Source of the DNA: DASZTV01 sp035548125 | GTDB lineage: Bacteria; Actinomycetota; Actinomycetes; JAFAQI01 | Length of the DNA stretch: 64,000 nucleotides | Assembly (NCBI GenBank): GCA_035548125.1 | Contig: DASZTV010000093.1 | Location: 10,283 to 74,282 of the forward strand | Direction: 5' to 3' | In this document: piece by piece, positions 49,780-59,082 of the stretch | How the letters are laid out: each line of letters begins with the position of its first letter | How positions within the stretch are numbered: position 1 is the first letter of the stretch | Position numbers and translations under genes: made by a program | Notes under the pieces: generated by a model | The model's input: the letters and a program-made list of their open reading frames with translations, nothing else | What the model was told of the DNA's origin: nothing | Databases searched by the model: none

Positions 49780-50906
49780 GTCCTCGACCCTTCGTATACC
49801 CGCGGCACTCGTGCTCCTACCCCACTCACGATCTCGTAGTTGATGGTGCCGAGCGCGGCCGCCCAGTCGTCGGCGGTCGGCTCCCCTGAGGAGCCGGAAC
49901 CGAACAGCAGCACCTCATCCCCCACCGAGACCGCGTCGTCTCCGACGTCGAGCACGAACTGATCCATGCATACCCGGCCGGCGATCCGATAGCGCCGACC
50001 GCCTACTGCCACCTCGCCGAGGTTGGTCAGGTGGCGTGGTACGCCATCGGCGTAGCCGAGTGGGACCAGTGCCAGGGTCGTCTCGCGCTCGGTGAGGTAC
50101 TGGTGCCCGTAGGACACCCCGTGACCCGCCGGCGCGCGCTTGGTGAGGGCGACCTGCGTCGTCAGCGACATCGCGGGCGTCAGCCCGAGCTCCGATGCCA
50201 CCCCCACGTCGGGCCCGGGCGACAACCCGTAGACGGCGACGCCGGGACGTACCAGGTCGTAGTGGCACTGCGGCAGCCGCAGCGTCGCCGCGGAGTTGGC
50301 GAGGTGTCGGACGGAGGGCTCAACCCCCGCCTGGGTCGCCACCTCCAGAGCATCCTCGAACGCGATCCGCTGCGCCTCGATGGTCGGGTTTCCCGGCTGG
50401 TCGGCGTAGGCCAGGTGCGACCAGATCCCGACGACCTCCACTGTCCCGTCTGCCTGCGCCTTCGCCGCGGCGGCGACGAGCTCCGGCCAGTCGGCGGGCT
50501 GGGCGCCGCCGCGGCCGAGACCCGAGTCGACCTTGAGGTGCACGCGGGCGGGACGTCCGGCGCCCTGCGCGGCCGCCGCGGCGTCGCGCAACGCCCAGGT
50601 GGCGTAGACACCGACGTCGACGCCGGACGCGACCACCGAGACCCAGTCGTCTCCGGGGCCGAGCAGCCAGGCCAGCACCGGCGCGGTGATGCCCGACCGG
50701 CGCAGCTCGAGCGCCTCGTCGGCCATCGCCACACCCAGCCATCCGGCACCGGCGTCGAGAGCAGCGGTAGCGGACTGCACCATCCCGTGGCCGTACCCAT
50801 CGGCCTTGACCACCGCCATGACGGCGGCGTCACCGGCGCTTCGCTTGAGGGTCGCGACATTGCTACGGATGGCATCGAGATCGATGCGCGCCGCCGACAC
50901 GCTCAT
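49776..50906 (-). CDS. alr: Alanine racemase
   Basis: 376 residues. VVKADGYGHG contains the PLP lysine, VSYGHQYLTERETTLALVPLGYADG the second-barrel region with the catalytic Tyr, and GRVCMDQFVLDVG the CMDQ motif. It converts L-Ala to D-Ala for peptidoglycan. It lies 12 bp after nnrDE. CAGACT sits 6 nt before the ATG, a weak -10 variant that might allow internal initiation. Confidence 0.96.
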   Translation of the reverse strand: MSVSAARIDLDAIRSNVATLKRSAGDAAVMAVVKADGYGHGMVQSATAALDAGAGWLGVAMADEALELRRSGITAPVLAWLLGPGDDWVSVVASGVDVGVYATWALRDAAAAAQGAGRPARVHLKVDSGLGRGGAQPADWPELVAAAAKAQADGTVEVVGIWSHLAYADQPGNPTIEAQRIAFEDALEVATQAGVEPSVRHLANSAATLRLPQCHYDLVRPGVAVYGLSPGPDVGVASELGLTPAMSLTTQVALTKRAPAGHGVSYGHQYLTERETTLALVPLGYADGVPRHLTNLGEVAVGGRRYRIAGRVCMDQFVLDVGDDAVSVGDEVLLFGSGSSGEPTADDWAAALGTINYEIVSGVGARVPRVYEGSRT

Positions 50907-50918
50907 GGCCCCAGTCTG

Positions 50919-52388
50919 TCAGCGGGCCAGCCGGATCGCCTCGGAAATGGCGTCGATCACGTCGGTCGCGGTGATCGGGCGCGCCGGCTCCCCGCTGGCG
51001 ACCAGGCCGGCCAGCCCATGTACGAACGCGCCCGCGGCACCCGCCTCGAGTGCGCCCATCCCGCCCGCGAGCAGCGCCCCGCACACCCCGGACAGCACGT
51101 CGCCGCTCCCTGCGGTGGCGAGGTACGGCGTCGCCGCGGTGTTGACCATGACGTGCCCCGACGGATCCGCGACGAGCGTCGTCGACCCCTTGAGCAGGAT
51201 GGTCACCTCGAGCGATCGCGCCGCCTCCTGCACCCGTTCGAGCCGGTGCGCTTCGATGTCGTCACGGTCACCTCCGGTGAGGCGGGCGAACTCTCCGGCG
51301 TGCGGAGTGAGCAGGGTCGGGGCGTCCCGCCCCCGCAACACAGCCGGGTCCGCCGCGACGATCGTGACCGCGTCCGCGTCGAGCAGCACCGGGACATCGC
51401 TTCGCAGGGCAGCCTCAACGAGTCTCCGGGCGTCGACGTCGGTGCCGAGACCGGGTCCGACGACCCATGCCTGCACCCGGCCGGCAGCCAGCATCGCGTC
51501 GGCATCCCCGGCTGCGATCTCGGTCACCACCGCCTCAGGCCGGCGGAGTCGCACCACGTGGGCGGGCCCGTACGTGCCGACGAACCGGATCATCCCGGGT
51601 CCCGCCGCGGCGGCACCCCCGACGGAGAGCAAAGCGGCACCGGGATAGACGTTGCTGCCCGCGACGACCCCCAGGACCCCTCGGCGGTACTTGTCGGACT
51701 CCCCGCTCGGGGCCGGCAGCAGATAGCCGACGTCGGTGGCGTCGAGGGCGGTGATGCGTGCCGGAGGGAGGTCGAGCCCGATGTCGACGCATTCGACCAG
51801 CCCCGCATGCTCCGCTCCCGGGTCGACGAGCAAGCCGGCCTTCAGCGCGCCGAAGGTGACCGTCACGTCGGCGCGCACCGCGGCCCCCGGAACGGCACCG
51901 GTCGAGGCGTCGACGCCACTGGGCACGTCGACCGCCACCACGCGCGCGTCACCCCCCGCGAGGAGTCCGGCCATCCGCGCCATCGGTTCCCGAAGCGGAC
52001 CGGTCGCCCCGATCCCCACCATGCCGTCGACCACCAGGTCGGCAGCCGCGAGTACGTCGCCGTCGCTGTCTGCCCCGGCAGCGACGGCACGGCCACCGGC
52101 ACCATGCAAGGCCGACAACGCGGGGACGAGCGGTGAGTCGGTCAGCAGCAGCGCGTCGACCCGGGCGCCGCGCGCCGCAAGCCGCGCGCCGGCGTACAGC
52201 GCATCTCCACCGTTCCCGCCCGAACCCACCAGCAGAACCACGCGGGATCCGTAGACCCGCTCGAGCAACGACGCACACCGGCGTGCGAGCGCAGCTGCCG
52301 CCCGCTGCATCAACGTGCCGACCGGCAGCGACTCGAGCAGCGGAGCTTCCGCCGCCCGGATCGTCGCCGCGTCGTACGCCGCTCTCAC
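50919..52388 (-). CDS. nnr: Bifunctional NAD(P)H-hydrate epimerase / ADP-dependent dehydratase
   Basis: 489 residues. The N-terminal YjeF_N epimerase (about 1-205) has VVLLVGSGGNGGDALYAGARL. The C-terminal ribokinase-like dehydratase (about 220-489) has the LTPHAGEFARLTGG, LLKGSTTLV and ATAGSGDVLSGVCGALL motifs with the catalytic Asp in GSGD. Together they repair hydrated NADH and NADPH. The fusion is typical of many bacteria. It overlaps acpS by 4 nt. Confidence 0.95.
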   Translation of the reverse strand: MRAAYDAATIRAAEAPLLESLPVGTLMQRAAAALARRCASLLERVYGSRVVLLVGSGGNGGDALYAGARLAARGARVDALLLTDSPLVPALSALHGAGGRAVAAGADSDGDVLAAADLVVDGMVGIGATGPLREPMARMAGLLAGGDARVVAVDVPSGVDASTGAVPGAAVRADVTVTFGALKAGLLVDPGAEHAGLVECVDIGLDLPPARITALDATDVGYLLPAPSGESDKYRRGVLGVVAGSNVYPGAALLSVGGAAAAGPGMIRFVGTYGPAHVVRLRRPEAVVTEIAAGDADAMLAAGRVQAWVVGPGLGTDVDARRLVEAALRSDVPVLLDADAVTIVAADPAVLRGRDAPTLLTPHAGEFARLTGGDRDDIEAHRLERVQEAARSLEVTILLKGSTTLVADPSGHVMVNTAATPYLATAGSGDVLSGVCGALLAGGMGALEAGAAGAFVHGLAGLVASGEPARPITATDVIDAISEAIRLAR

Positions 52389-52747
52389 GCGGACTCGGCG
52401 ATCACCATTGCGACGGCGACCCCGCCGTCATGTGACAGCGAGAGGTGCCAGCGCTCGATCCCACGGTCGAGCGCGGCGTCCGCGACGCTTCGCTCGATCG
52501 ACAGCACCGGACGTCCGTCGGGTTGCCGGGTGACCTCGACGTCGTGCCACTCGAGTCCGCCGGGCGCGCCGAGCGCCTTGGCGACGGCCTCCTTCGCGGC
52601 GAACGTCGCGGCAAGAGACTCGAGCTTGGCGTCGCGCTCGGCTTCGGTGAACAGCCGTTCGGCGAGGTGTGGCGTGCGCTCCAGGCTCTCGGCGAAGCGG
52701 TCGAGGCTCACCACATCGACGCCGATCCCGACGATCACGTCCACCAC
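52385..52747 (-). CDS. acpS: Holo-[acyl-carrier-protein] synthase
   Basis: 120 residues. VGIGVDVVSLDRF carries the magnesium-binding Asp, FAAKEAVAKALG the conserved Glu-Lys helix and HLSLSHDGGVAVAMV the C-terminal His. It transfers 4'-phosphopantetheine to ACP. Three in-frame GTGs lie close together; the one at 52738 (starting IVGIGVD) fits the family N-terminus best and has a GGTGG upstream, so the protein may be 117 residues. Confidence 0.94.
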   Translation of the reverse strand: MVDVIVGIGVDVVSLDRFAESLERTPHLAERLFTEAERDAKLESLAATFAAKEAVAKALGAPGGLEWHDVEVTRQPDGRPVLSIERSVADAALDRGIERWHLSLSHDGGVAVAMVIAESA

Positions 52748-52786
52748 CTGACGGACGGCGTTCCGCGCCGGCTCATTCTCGGCGCC

Positions 52787-54625
52787 CTACTCGACGGTGA
52801 CGCTCTTGGCCAGGTTACGAGGCTGGTCGATGTCCAGGCCGCGCGCCATCGCGAACTCTGCGGCGAGCACCTGCATCGGAACGATCGTGAGCAGGGGCGA
52901 GAGCAACGACTTGGTGTCCGGGATCCGGATCAGCTCGTCCGCATGGGGGGTCACGCTCTCGTCGCCGTCCGTCGCGATGACGATCGTCCGAGCACCCCGG
53001 GCGCGAATCTCCTGCACGTTGGTCACCAGCTTCGGGGTGAGCGCGTGGCGCGGCGCGAGGACGACGACCGGCGTTCCCTTGTCGATCAAGGCGATCGGTC
53101 CGTGCTTGATCTCACCCGCCGGGAAACCTTCGGCGGAAACGTACGCCAGCTCCTTGAGCTTCAGCGCGCCCTCCAGCGCCATCGGGTAGCCCACGTGGCG
53201 ACCGAGGAAGAGGACGCGCTCGTGGTCGGAGATCTCGCGTGCGAGCTTGCGGACCGGGTCCATCCGGGTCAGGACGTCGGCGACCAGGTCCGGGATGCCT
53301 GAGAGGTCGCGGAAGTGCGACCGGACCTCGTCCTCGTCGCGATAGCCGCGCACCTGGGCGAGATGCAACCCGACGAGGTACATCGCGGAGAGCTGCGTCG
53401 ACACCGCCTTGGTCGAGGCGACCGCGACCTCGGGCCCGCCGCGCGTGTAGAACGTCGCGTCGCTCTCCCGGGCGATCGAGGAGCCGACGGTGTTGCTGAC
53501 GGCCAGCACCCAGGCCCGCTGCCGCCGGGCGTGGCGCACCGCCTCGAGCGTGTCGGCGGTCTCACCGCTCTGGCTGATTGCGACGACGAGGGTGTGCGGA
53601 TCGAGCACGGGATCGCGATAGCGGAACTCGCTTGCGATCTCGACCTGCACCGGCAGCCGCGCCCACCGCTCGATGGCGTACTTGCCGACCAGCCCGGAGT
53701 GGTACGTCGACCCGCAGCCGACGACGATGACCTGTGTCAGCCCCTGGATGTCCTCGTCGCTCATCGCCAGCTCATCGAGCTGCAGATGACCGTCCGCGTC
53801 GAGGCGGCCGCCGATCGTCTCGCGCACCGCTTCCGGCTGCTCGTCGATCTCCTTGAGCATGAAGTACTCGTAGCCGGCCTTCTCGGCGGCCGCGGTGTCC
53901 CAGTCGACGTGGAACTCCTCGCCGCGCACCGGGTCTCCGTCGAGGTTGGTGACGGCGACCCCGTCGCGGCGCAGCACCACGACCTGGTCCTGATCGACGA
54001 CCCGGGCGGTACGGGTGTGCGCGATGAACGCCGTGACGTCGCTGGCCAGGAAGTTCTCGCCCTCGCCGAGCCCGATTACGAGCGGCAGGTTGCGGCGCGC
54101 TCCGACCACTACGTCGGGCTCGTCCCGATGCGTCACGACCAGGACGAACGACCCGTCCAGGTCCCCGCACACCGAGCGGACCGCGGCGGCGATGTCACCG
54201 TCGTACCGCTCCTCGATCAGGTGGGCGACAGCCTCGGTGTCTGTCTCGCTGAGCAGGGTGTGACCGCGGTGCTCGAGACCGTCGCGGAGCTCGGTGAAGT
54301 TCTCCAGCGTCCCGTTGTGCACGACGGCGACGGCGCCGGTGCAGTCGGTGTGCGGGTGGGCGTTGCGGTCGGTCGGCGCACCGTGCGTCGCCCAGCGGGT
54401 GTGGCCGATCCCGAGCGTGCCTTCGAGTTCGGCGGCCGCGACCTCACCGAGCGCGCCGCGCAGGTTGGCGAGCTTGCCAGCCCGGCGGACCACCGCAAGG
54501 TCACCCGCTGGATTGCGGATCGCCACGCCGGCGGAGTCGTAGCCGCGGTACTCCAGGCGCGTGAGGCCTTCCATGACGATGTCGAGCGCCGGTTTGTCCC
54601 CGACGTACCCGACGATCCCGCACAC
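52787..54625 (-). CDS. glmS: Glutamine-fructose-6-phosphate aminotransferase (isomerising)
   Basis: 612 residues from the GTG at 54625, with GGGGAGG 5 nt upstream. The N-terminal amidotransferase begins directly with the catalytic Cys (CGIVGYVG) after processing. RGYDSAG and HTRWATHG follow, and two SIS sugar-isomerase domains (SQSGETADTLEA, SAEGFPAGEIKHGPIALID) end with the LAKSVTVE tail. It makes glucosamine-6-phosphate for peptidoglycan and mycothiol. It heads the glmS-acpS-nnr-alr-hydrolase-udg-tsaE unit and is divergent from the sigma factor. Confidence 0.96.
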   Translation of the reverse strand: MCGIVGYVGDKPALDIVMEGLTRLEYRGYDSAGVAIRNPAGDLAVVRRAGKLANLRGALGEVAAAELEGTLGIGHTRWATHGAPTDRNAHPHTDCTGAVAVVHNGTLENFTELRDGLEHRGHTLLSETDTEAVAHLIEERYDGDIAAAVRSVCGDLDGSFVLVVTHRDEPDVVVGARRNLPLVIGLGEGENFLASDVTAFIAHTRTARVVDQDQVVVLRRDGVAVTNLDGDPVRGEEFHVDWDTAAAEKAGYEYFMLKEIDEQPEAVRETIGGRLDADGHLQLDELAMSDEDIQGLTQVIVVGCGSTYHSGLVGKYAIERWARLPVQVEIASEFRYRDPVLDPHTLVVAISQSGETADTLEAVRHARRQRAWVLAVSNTVGSSIARESDATFYTRGGPEVAVASTKAVSTQLSAMYLVGLHLAQVRGYRDEDEVRSHFRDLSGIPDLVADVLTRMDPVRKLAREISDHERVLFLGRHVGYPMALEGALKLKELAYVSAEGFPAGEIKHGPIALIDKGTPVVVLAPRHALTPKLVTNVQEIRARGARTIVIATDGDESVTPHADELIRIPDTKSLLSPLLTIVPMQVLAAEFAMARGLDIDQPRNLAKSVTVE

Positions 54626-54728
54626 GTCCGCCTCCCCACCTTCCGCCCAGAAGTGGAGTCGGCTGACGCCGACACTGACACCAGGAAGGTTACGCGGGGC
54701 TGACAACCCGGAGCCGGTTCCGCTACGT

Positions 54729-55247
54729 ATGAACGTCGTGGCCATGTCAGAGACGGACGAAACCGCGTTTCGGGCGTACGCGATCTCGCGGCGTCCCGCA
54801 CTGCGGCGCACCGCCTACCTGATGTGCGGCGACTGGCACCAGGCCGACGATCTGGTCCAGACGGCCCTCACCAAGCTCTACGTCGCTTGGAAGCGGGTGC
54901 GCAACGACGACCAGCCGGACGCTTACACCCGCCGGATCCTGACCCGTTGCTTCCTCGACGAGCGCCGGCGGCCGTGGCGGCGCGAGGCACCGACCGAGGT
55001 CCTCGAGGCGGCGGCGCCGGCGGCGCTGTCGACCGAAGACGCCCTCGACCTGCGCGACGCCCTCACCCGGCTGCCCGCCCGGCAGCGCGCCACCGTCGTC
55101 CTCCGGTTCTGGGCGGACGCCTCCGTCGCCGAGACCGCTGATGCCCTCGGCTGCACCGAGGGAACCGTCAAGAGCCAGACCGCCCGCGCCATCAGCACCC
55201 TGCGGTCGCTGTTGGCAGACCCCGTCCTAGTCGAGGAGATGTCATGA
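54729..55247 (+). CDS. SigE-family ECF RNA polymerase sigma factor
   Basis: 172 residues from the ATG at 54729, or 167 from the ATG at 54744; neither has a strong ribosome-binding site. Region 2 is RRTAYLMCGDWHQADDLVQTALTKLYVAWKRV, and region 4 is LTRLPARQRATVVLRFWADASVAETADALGCTEGTVKSQTARAISTLR. This short two-domain protein belongs to the actinobacterial SigE-like ECF group. It overlaps the following membrane protein as ATGA, the usual sigma/anti-sigma arrangement. Confidence 0.9.
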   Translation: MNVVAMSETDETAFRAYAISRRPALRRTAYLMCGDWHQADDLVQTALTKLYVAWKRVRNDDQPDAYTRRILTRCFLDERRRPWRREAPTEVLEAAAPAALSTEDALDLRDALTRLPARQRATVVLRFWADASVAETADALGCTEGTVKSQTARAISTLRSLLADPVLVEEMS

Positions 55248-56224
55248 CCGATCTCAACGAGCGGCTCGCCGCGATGCTCGAGGGCGAGCCGATCGCGCCG
55301 TACGACCTCGACCGGGTGGTCGCCGGCGGGCGGCGCGCGATGCGCCGCCGCACCGCCTTGACGGCCGCGGTGGGTACCGCCGGGACCGCTGCCGTCACCG
55401 CAGCGGTGGTCGTACCGATCGCGGCCAGCGGCTCGGCAGGATCCAACGACAAGGTGACCGTGTTGTCCTCCCCCACCCCGGCGAAGACCGATCCGGTGCG
55501 CTGTGAGTTCTACCTGCAGAAGCTGAACGTCAAGTCCGCTCAAGCCGCAGAGAAGCGAGCCCTGCAACACCTGAGGCACATGGCCGAGAAGCGCTACGGC
55601 GCCGGGACCACCGTCGAGACCCGGTCCGTCAAGCGCGGCCAGACCATCTTCCTGGTGTGCCCTCGTGGCGCCTCCGCGCCACCGCTGCCGGGTGGCGGAT
55701 CGTCCGAGCCGACGCCGTCCGCGCCGTCGTACCACTACTCCGCCGACCCGCAGACCATCGCGAACGGCTTCGCCGACGAGCTCGACCGGCAGGTGAGGAA
55801 GCTCGGCTTCTCGATCGTCTCGAGCCGCCCGTTCGCCCAGGAGACCTCAGCGCTGGAGAAGGGGCATCCGTCGTACTTCGACGGCAACGTCGATGTGCAG
55901 TTGCCGAACGGTCCGGCGAACATCGGCGTAGAAGTCACGCACGCCGTGACCGAGCAGGTCCCGTTCGACGGCACCTGCAATGCGCCGAACTGCACCCAGA
56001 ACGTGCTCGCCGACGGCAGCACCTTGCAGGTCAGGCACATCGACGCGGGATCCGGTGGAGCCGAGGTGATCGCGGTGGAGATCCACCATCCGGACGGTCT
56101 CGTCGTCGAGGCCCAAGAGGCCAACTACGGCTTCGGGCCCGAGGCGACGAAGGCACGCAGCTCTCAGCCGCTCACGATCGACCAGCTCACCGCGCTGGCG
56201 ATGGACCCCGCCTGGACCTTCTAA
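55244..56224 (+). CDS. Putative membrane anti-sigma factor or sigma-linked lipoprotein-like protein
   Basis: 326 residues. A 35-residue cytoplasmic N-terminus (MTDLNERLAAMLEGEPIAPYDLDRVVAGGRR) precedes one transmembrane helix (about 39-60). A large external domain with four cysteines follows, including CNAPNC. The HxxxCxxC zinc motif of ZAS anti-sigma factors is absent. The 4-nt overlap with the sigma gene and the topology suggest it regulates that sigma factor, as is usual for proteins encoded next to SigE-like factors; this is context inference. Confidence 0.65.
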   Translation: MTDLNERLAAMLEGEPIAPYDLDRVVAGGRRAMRRRTALTAAVGTAGTAAVTAAVVVPIAASGSAGSNDKVTVLSSPTPAKTDPVRCEFYLQKLNVKSAQAAEKRALQHLRHMAEKRYGAGTTVETRSVKRGQTIFLVCPRGASAPPLPGGGSSEPTPSAPSYHYSADPQTIANGFADELDRQVRKLGFSIVSSRPFAQETSALEKGHPSYFDGNVDVQLPNGPANIGVEVTHAVTEQVPFDGTCNAPNCTQNVLADGSTLQVRHIDAGSGGAEVIAVEIHHPDGLVVEAQEANYGFGPEATKARSSQPLTIDQLTALAMDPAWTF

Positions 56225-56315
56225 CTCGACGAAGTGAGTGACTATCGACCGTGCGTCGGTCGAGCGTTCTGCAGCGAGCTACCGCGAACGCACCTCTCGG
56301 TCGCGGTTCGTAGGA

Positions 56316-56391
56316 GAACACAAACGTTGAGGGAGTGAGGTTTCCCGGGCGTGTCGACGGCTCGTGCGTCTCCGGCGCAACGTTTGTGTTC
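56316..56391. repeat. 14-bp perfect inverted repeat with 48-nt loop in an intergenic gap
   Basis: GAACACAAACGTTG (56316-56329) and CAACGTTTGTGTTC (56378-56391) are exact reverse complements. They lie in the 253-bp gap between the convergent anti-sigma-like and GH3 genes, the longest gene-free stretch in the window, in which nothing else is recognisable. The element could fold as a transcript terminator or be a small dispersed repeat. Confidence 0.7.
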
Positions 56392-56477
56392 CCTTCCGCA
56401 CCGAATCAGTTAGCGGCGGCTGTCGCCTTCGAGATCCTCGTAGAAGTCCAGCGCCACGAGCGGAATCCCACCGAACG

Positions 56478-57611
56478 TCATGACAGCAATCCTGCTATCG
56501 CCTTGGCTCGAAGTACCCGCAGGACGTCGGACCTGATGAGTTGTGCGAACGAGCTGCTGCTTGCCGCCTTGACTCGTACGGCCCGCTCCATCGCGTAGAG
56601 CGGCGGCCGTTCGGTGTCGAGCAACATGGTCCCGCCAGCGGTGAAGTAGCGCACTGCAGCAGTCGCCGGGGCGGCGAACCGCACCGCCTTCGCGTGGAAG
56701 CTGTCGGAGATGATTACGCCGCGAAACCCGAGGTCGTGGCGCAACATGCCCCGCAGCACCTCGGTGGAGAAGCAGGCCGGCCGGCCGTCGATGTTGGGGT
56801 AGCGCGCGAGGGACACCATCACGAACGGCGCGTGCGCCGCGATCCCGCGCTTGAAGGGCCGCAGGTACGGATCGTGGCGCCGCGTCGGGTCGGTGACGCG
56901 ACGCGTCAGATCTGTGTTGCCGGTTGCGCGGCCAAGACCGGGGAAGTGCTTGAGGGTCACCGACACGCCGCTCCTGGACTCACCCTCGACGACAGCGGTG
57001 ACCTGAGCAGCCACCCGGCTCGGGGTGTGTCCGTACTCGCGGTCGTAACGGCCGATCGGTTGGTTGCGACGGGCGTGCGGGCTCGGGACGGTGTCGGCGT
57101 CAGGCGCCAGGTTGAGACTGATGCCTGCGGAGGCGAGCTGCTTGCCCCACTGCTTCGCTCGCGTCCGTAGCACCGACGGCGAGAGTCTTCCCTGTTCGAG
57201 TGCGGTCGGCATCGGCGAGAAGCCCGGACCGGTGAGCCGCTGCACCTCGCCGCCCTCCTGGTCAGTCGCCACGAACGGCTTGACCTCGCCCTGCGTCAGC
57301 GCGGCGTCGATCGCCGCGACGTTCGTCGCAGTCGGCGTCACCCCGAGCGAGGAGTTGCCGTCGAGGATCACGTTGCCTACGTGATGAGCGCGCAGGACTG
57401 CCAGCGTCGCGGGCGATGGATGCGTCGAGCTGACGCCGGCCATGAACAACTGACCGATCCGCTGGGCGGGCGTCATCGCGTCGTACGCGGCGCGCGCCTC
57501 GTCCGCGGGTGTCGTTACGCCCGAGCGCTCGATGAACGGCATCGCAGCTGCCGGCGTGGCAGGCACGACGCCGCAGAGGACCGCCAGGACGACCGGCAGC
57601 CGGCGCTTCAT
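56478..57611 (-). CDS. Secreted glycoside hydrolase family 3 beta-N-acetylhexosaminidase-like enzyme
   Basis: 377 residues from the ATG at 57611. The signal peptide ends near ATPAAA. QLFMAGV, TDQEGGEVQRL, LKHFPGLGRATGNTD (Lys-His) and GVIISDSFHAKAVRF (Asp nucleophile region) follow the NagZ/GH3 pattern. Actinobacterial NagZ removes GlcNAc from muropeptides; export suggests action on the cell wall or glycans outside. It overlaps glmM by 4 nt (ATGA), linking wall-sugar turnover with GlcN synthesis. Confidence 0.87.
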   Translation of the reverse strand: MKRRLPVVLAVLCGVVPATPAAAMPFIERSGVTTPADEARAAYDAMTPAQRIGQLFMAGVSSTHPSPATLAVLRAHHVGNVILDGNSSLGVTPTATNVAAIDAALTQGEVKPFVATDQEGGEVQRLTGPGFSPMPTALEQGRLSPSVLRTRAKQWGKQLASAGISLNLAPDADTVPSPHARRNQPIGRYDREYGHTPSRVAAQVTAVVEGESRSGVSVTLKHFPGLGRATGNTDLTRRVTDPTRRHDPYLRPFKRGIAAHAPFVMVSLARYPNIDGRPACFSTEVLRGMLRHDLGFRGVIISDSFHAKAVRFAAPATAAVRYFTAGGTMLLDTERPPLYAMERAVRVKAASSSSFAQLIRSDVLRVLRAKAIAGLLS

Positions 57612-58945
57612 CCGACGTCGCCGCCGATGCCTGCCGCGATTGTCTCTGCCAGCGACCTCGCGCGATCGGCGTCGGGCGCCTCGACCATGACCCGCACCAA
57701 CGGCTCGGTGCCGCTTGCCCGGACCAACACCCGGCCGTCCTCGCCCAGGCCCGCCGTTGCGGCCGCGGCAAGCGGTTCTGCTGCTGCGAGCGCCGCGCGC
57801 GGGTCGGTGACCCTGACGTTGAGCAGCACCTGCGGATAGGGCACCCAACGGGCCGCAAGCTCATCGAGCGACTGGTCGGCCTGGCGCAACGCGGCAAGCA
57901 AGTGCAGACCGGTGAGGATGCCGTCCCCGGTTGTCGCGTAGCGCGCCAGCACGCTGTGACCGGATTGCTCCCCGCCGAGTGCCGCGCCCGTGGCCCGCAT
58001 TCGCTCGGCGACGTGACGGTCGCCGACGGGAGTCGTCTCGACCGTGACGTCGTGGTCGGCGAAGAGCCGGTGCAGGGCGAGGTTGCTCATCACAGTGACG
58101 ACGACCAGGTCGCCGGAAAGGTTGCCCGCACGCTTCATCGCAAGCCCGAGGATCGCGAGCAATACGTCACCGTCGACCGGCGCGCCGGCGGAGGTCACGG
58201 CGAGACAGCGGTCGGCGTCGCCGTCGTGCGCGATGCCGAGGTCGGCGCCCGCCGCCACGACTGCGGCCGCAACGGCCTCGAGATGCGTCGCACCGCACGC
58301 GTCGTTGATCCGCTCCCCCGACAGATCGGTGTTGATGACCGTGACGTCAGCGCCTGCGGCTCGATACGCCGCCTCAGCCACCGTCGCGGCCGCACCGTTG
58401 GCACAGTCGACCACCACGCGCAGCCCGTCCAGCCGTAACGGGAGCGTCGCGACCAGAGCGTCGACGTACCAAGCCGGATCGCCGCTCAGGTCCGCGACGA
58501 CCGCCCCGCGAGTCGTGGCTTCGGGTGTCTCGGCGACGCTCGCTTCGACCTGCCGCTCGGTGGCATCGTCGAGCTTCAGCCCGCCCGGCCCGAACAGCTT
58601 GATGCCGTTGTCGGGCGCCGGGTTGTGACTCGCCGAGATGACGACACCGAACGCAGGCCGGACGACTCTGCCCGGCAGGCCGTCGGCGACTGCTCGCGCG
58701 ACCGCGGGCGTCGGGATGACACCGAGCAGCGCGACGTCGGCGCCGGCCAAGGTCAGCCCTTCGACCACTGCCTCCTGCAGCCAGGGGCCGGACGGCCTTG
58801 GGTCACGACCGACGACAACGAGCGGTCGCTCGACGCCATCGGCGAGCACCGCCACGGCTGCCGACGCAAGCGATCGCGCCAGGTCGGCAGTGAGATCGAC
58901 GCCCGCCACACCGCGGACGCCGTCCGTCCCGAACAGTGCCACCAC
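57608..58945 (-). CDS. glmM: Phosphoglucosamine mutase
   Basis: 445 residues, or 444 if the second of two adjacent GTGs (58942) is used; GGGAGG lies 2 nt before the first and 5 nt before the second, favouring the latter. LFGTDGVRG opens domain 1, VISASHNPAPDNGIKLFG holds the phosphoserine, HDGDADRCL the metal site and GEQSGHSVL the sugar loop. It converts GlcN-6-P to GlcN-1-P for UDP-GlcNAc, acting after GlmS, which is encoded 3 kb downstream. Confidence 0.96.
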   Translation of the reverse strand: MVALFGTDGVRGVAGVDLTADLARSLASAAVAVLADGVERPLVVVGRDPRPSGPWLQEAVVEGLTLAGADVALLGVIPTPAVARAVADGLPGRVVRPAFGVVISASHNPAPDNGIKLFGPGGLKLDDATERQVEASVAETPEATTRGAVVADLSGDPAWYVDALVATLPLRLDGLRVVVDCANGAAATVAEAAYRAAGADVTVINTDLSGERINDACGATHLEAVAAAVVAAGADLGIAHDGDADRCLAVTSAGAPVDGDVLLAILGLAMKRAGNLSGDLVVVTVMSNLALHRLFADHDVTVETTPVGDRHVAERMRATGAALGGEQSGHSVLARYATTGDGILTGLHLLAALRQADQSLDELAARWVPYPQVLLNVRVTDPRAALAAAEPLAAAATAGLGEDGRVLVRASGTEPLVRVMVEAPDADRARSLAETIAAGIGGDVG

Positions 58946-59082
58946 TACCTCCCGACGTCACTACGGGCGATTGGCACTAACGGTGCCTCCGAACAGCGAG
59001 CGCTGATCCGGGGGCTGGCAAGGCCGCAGGAGCCGAAGTGTGTGGAGCACACGAGGCGACGAGAACGCCGCCAGCGTCCGGA

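Noticed and set aside
50031..52136. 701-residue open frame opposite alr and nnr
   Set aside because: No domain; the opposite strand encodes two clear enzymes with all motifs.
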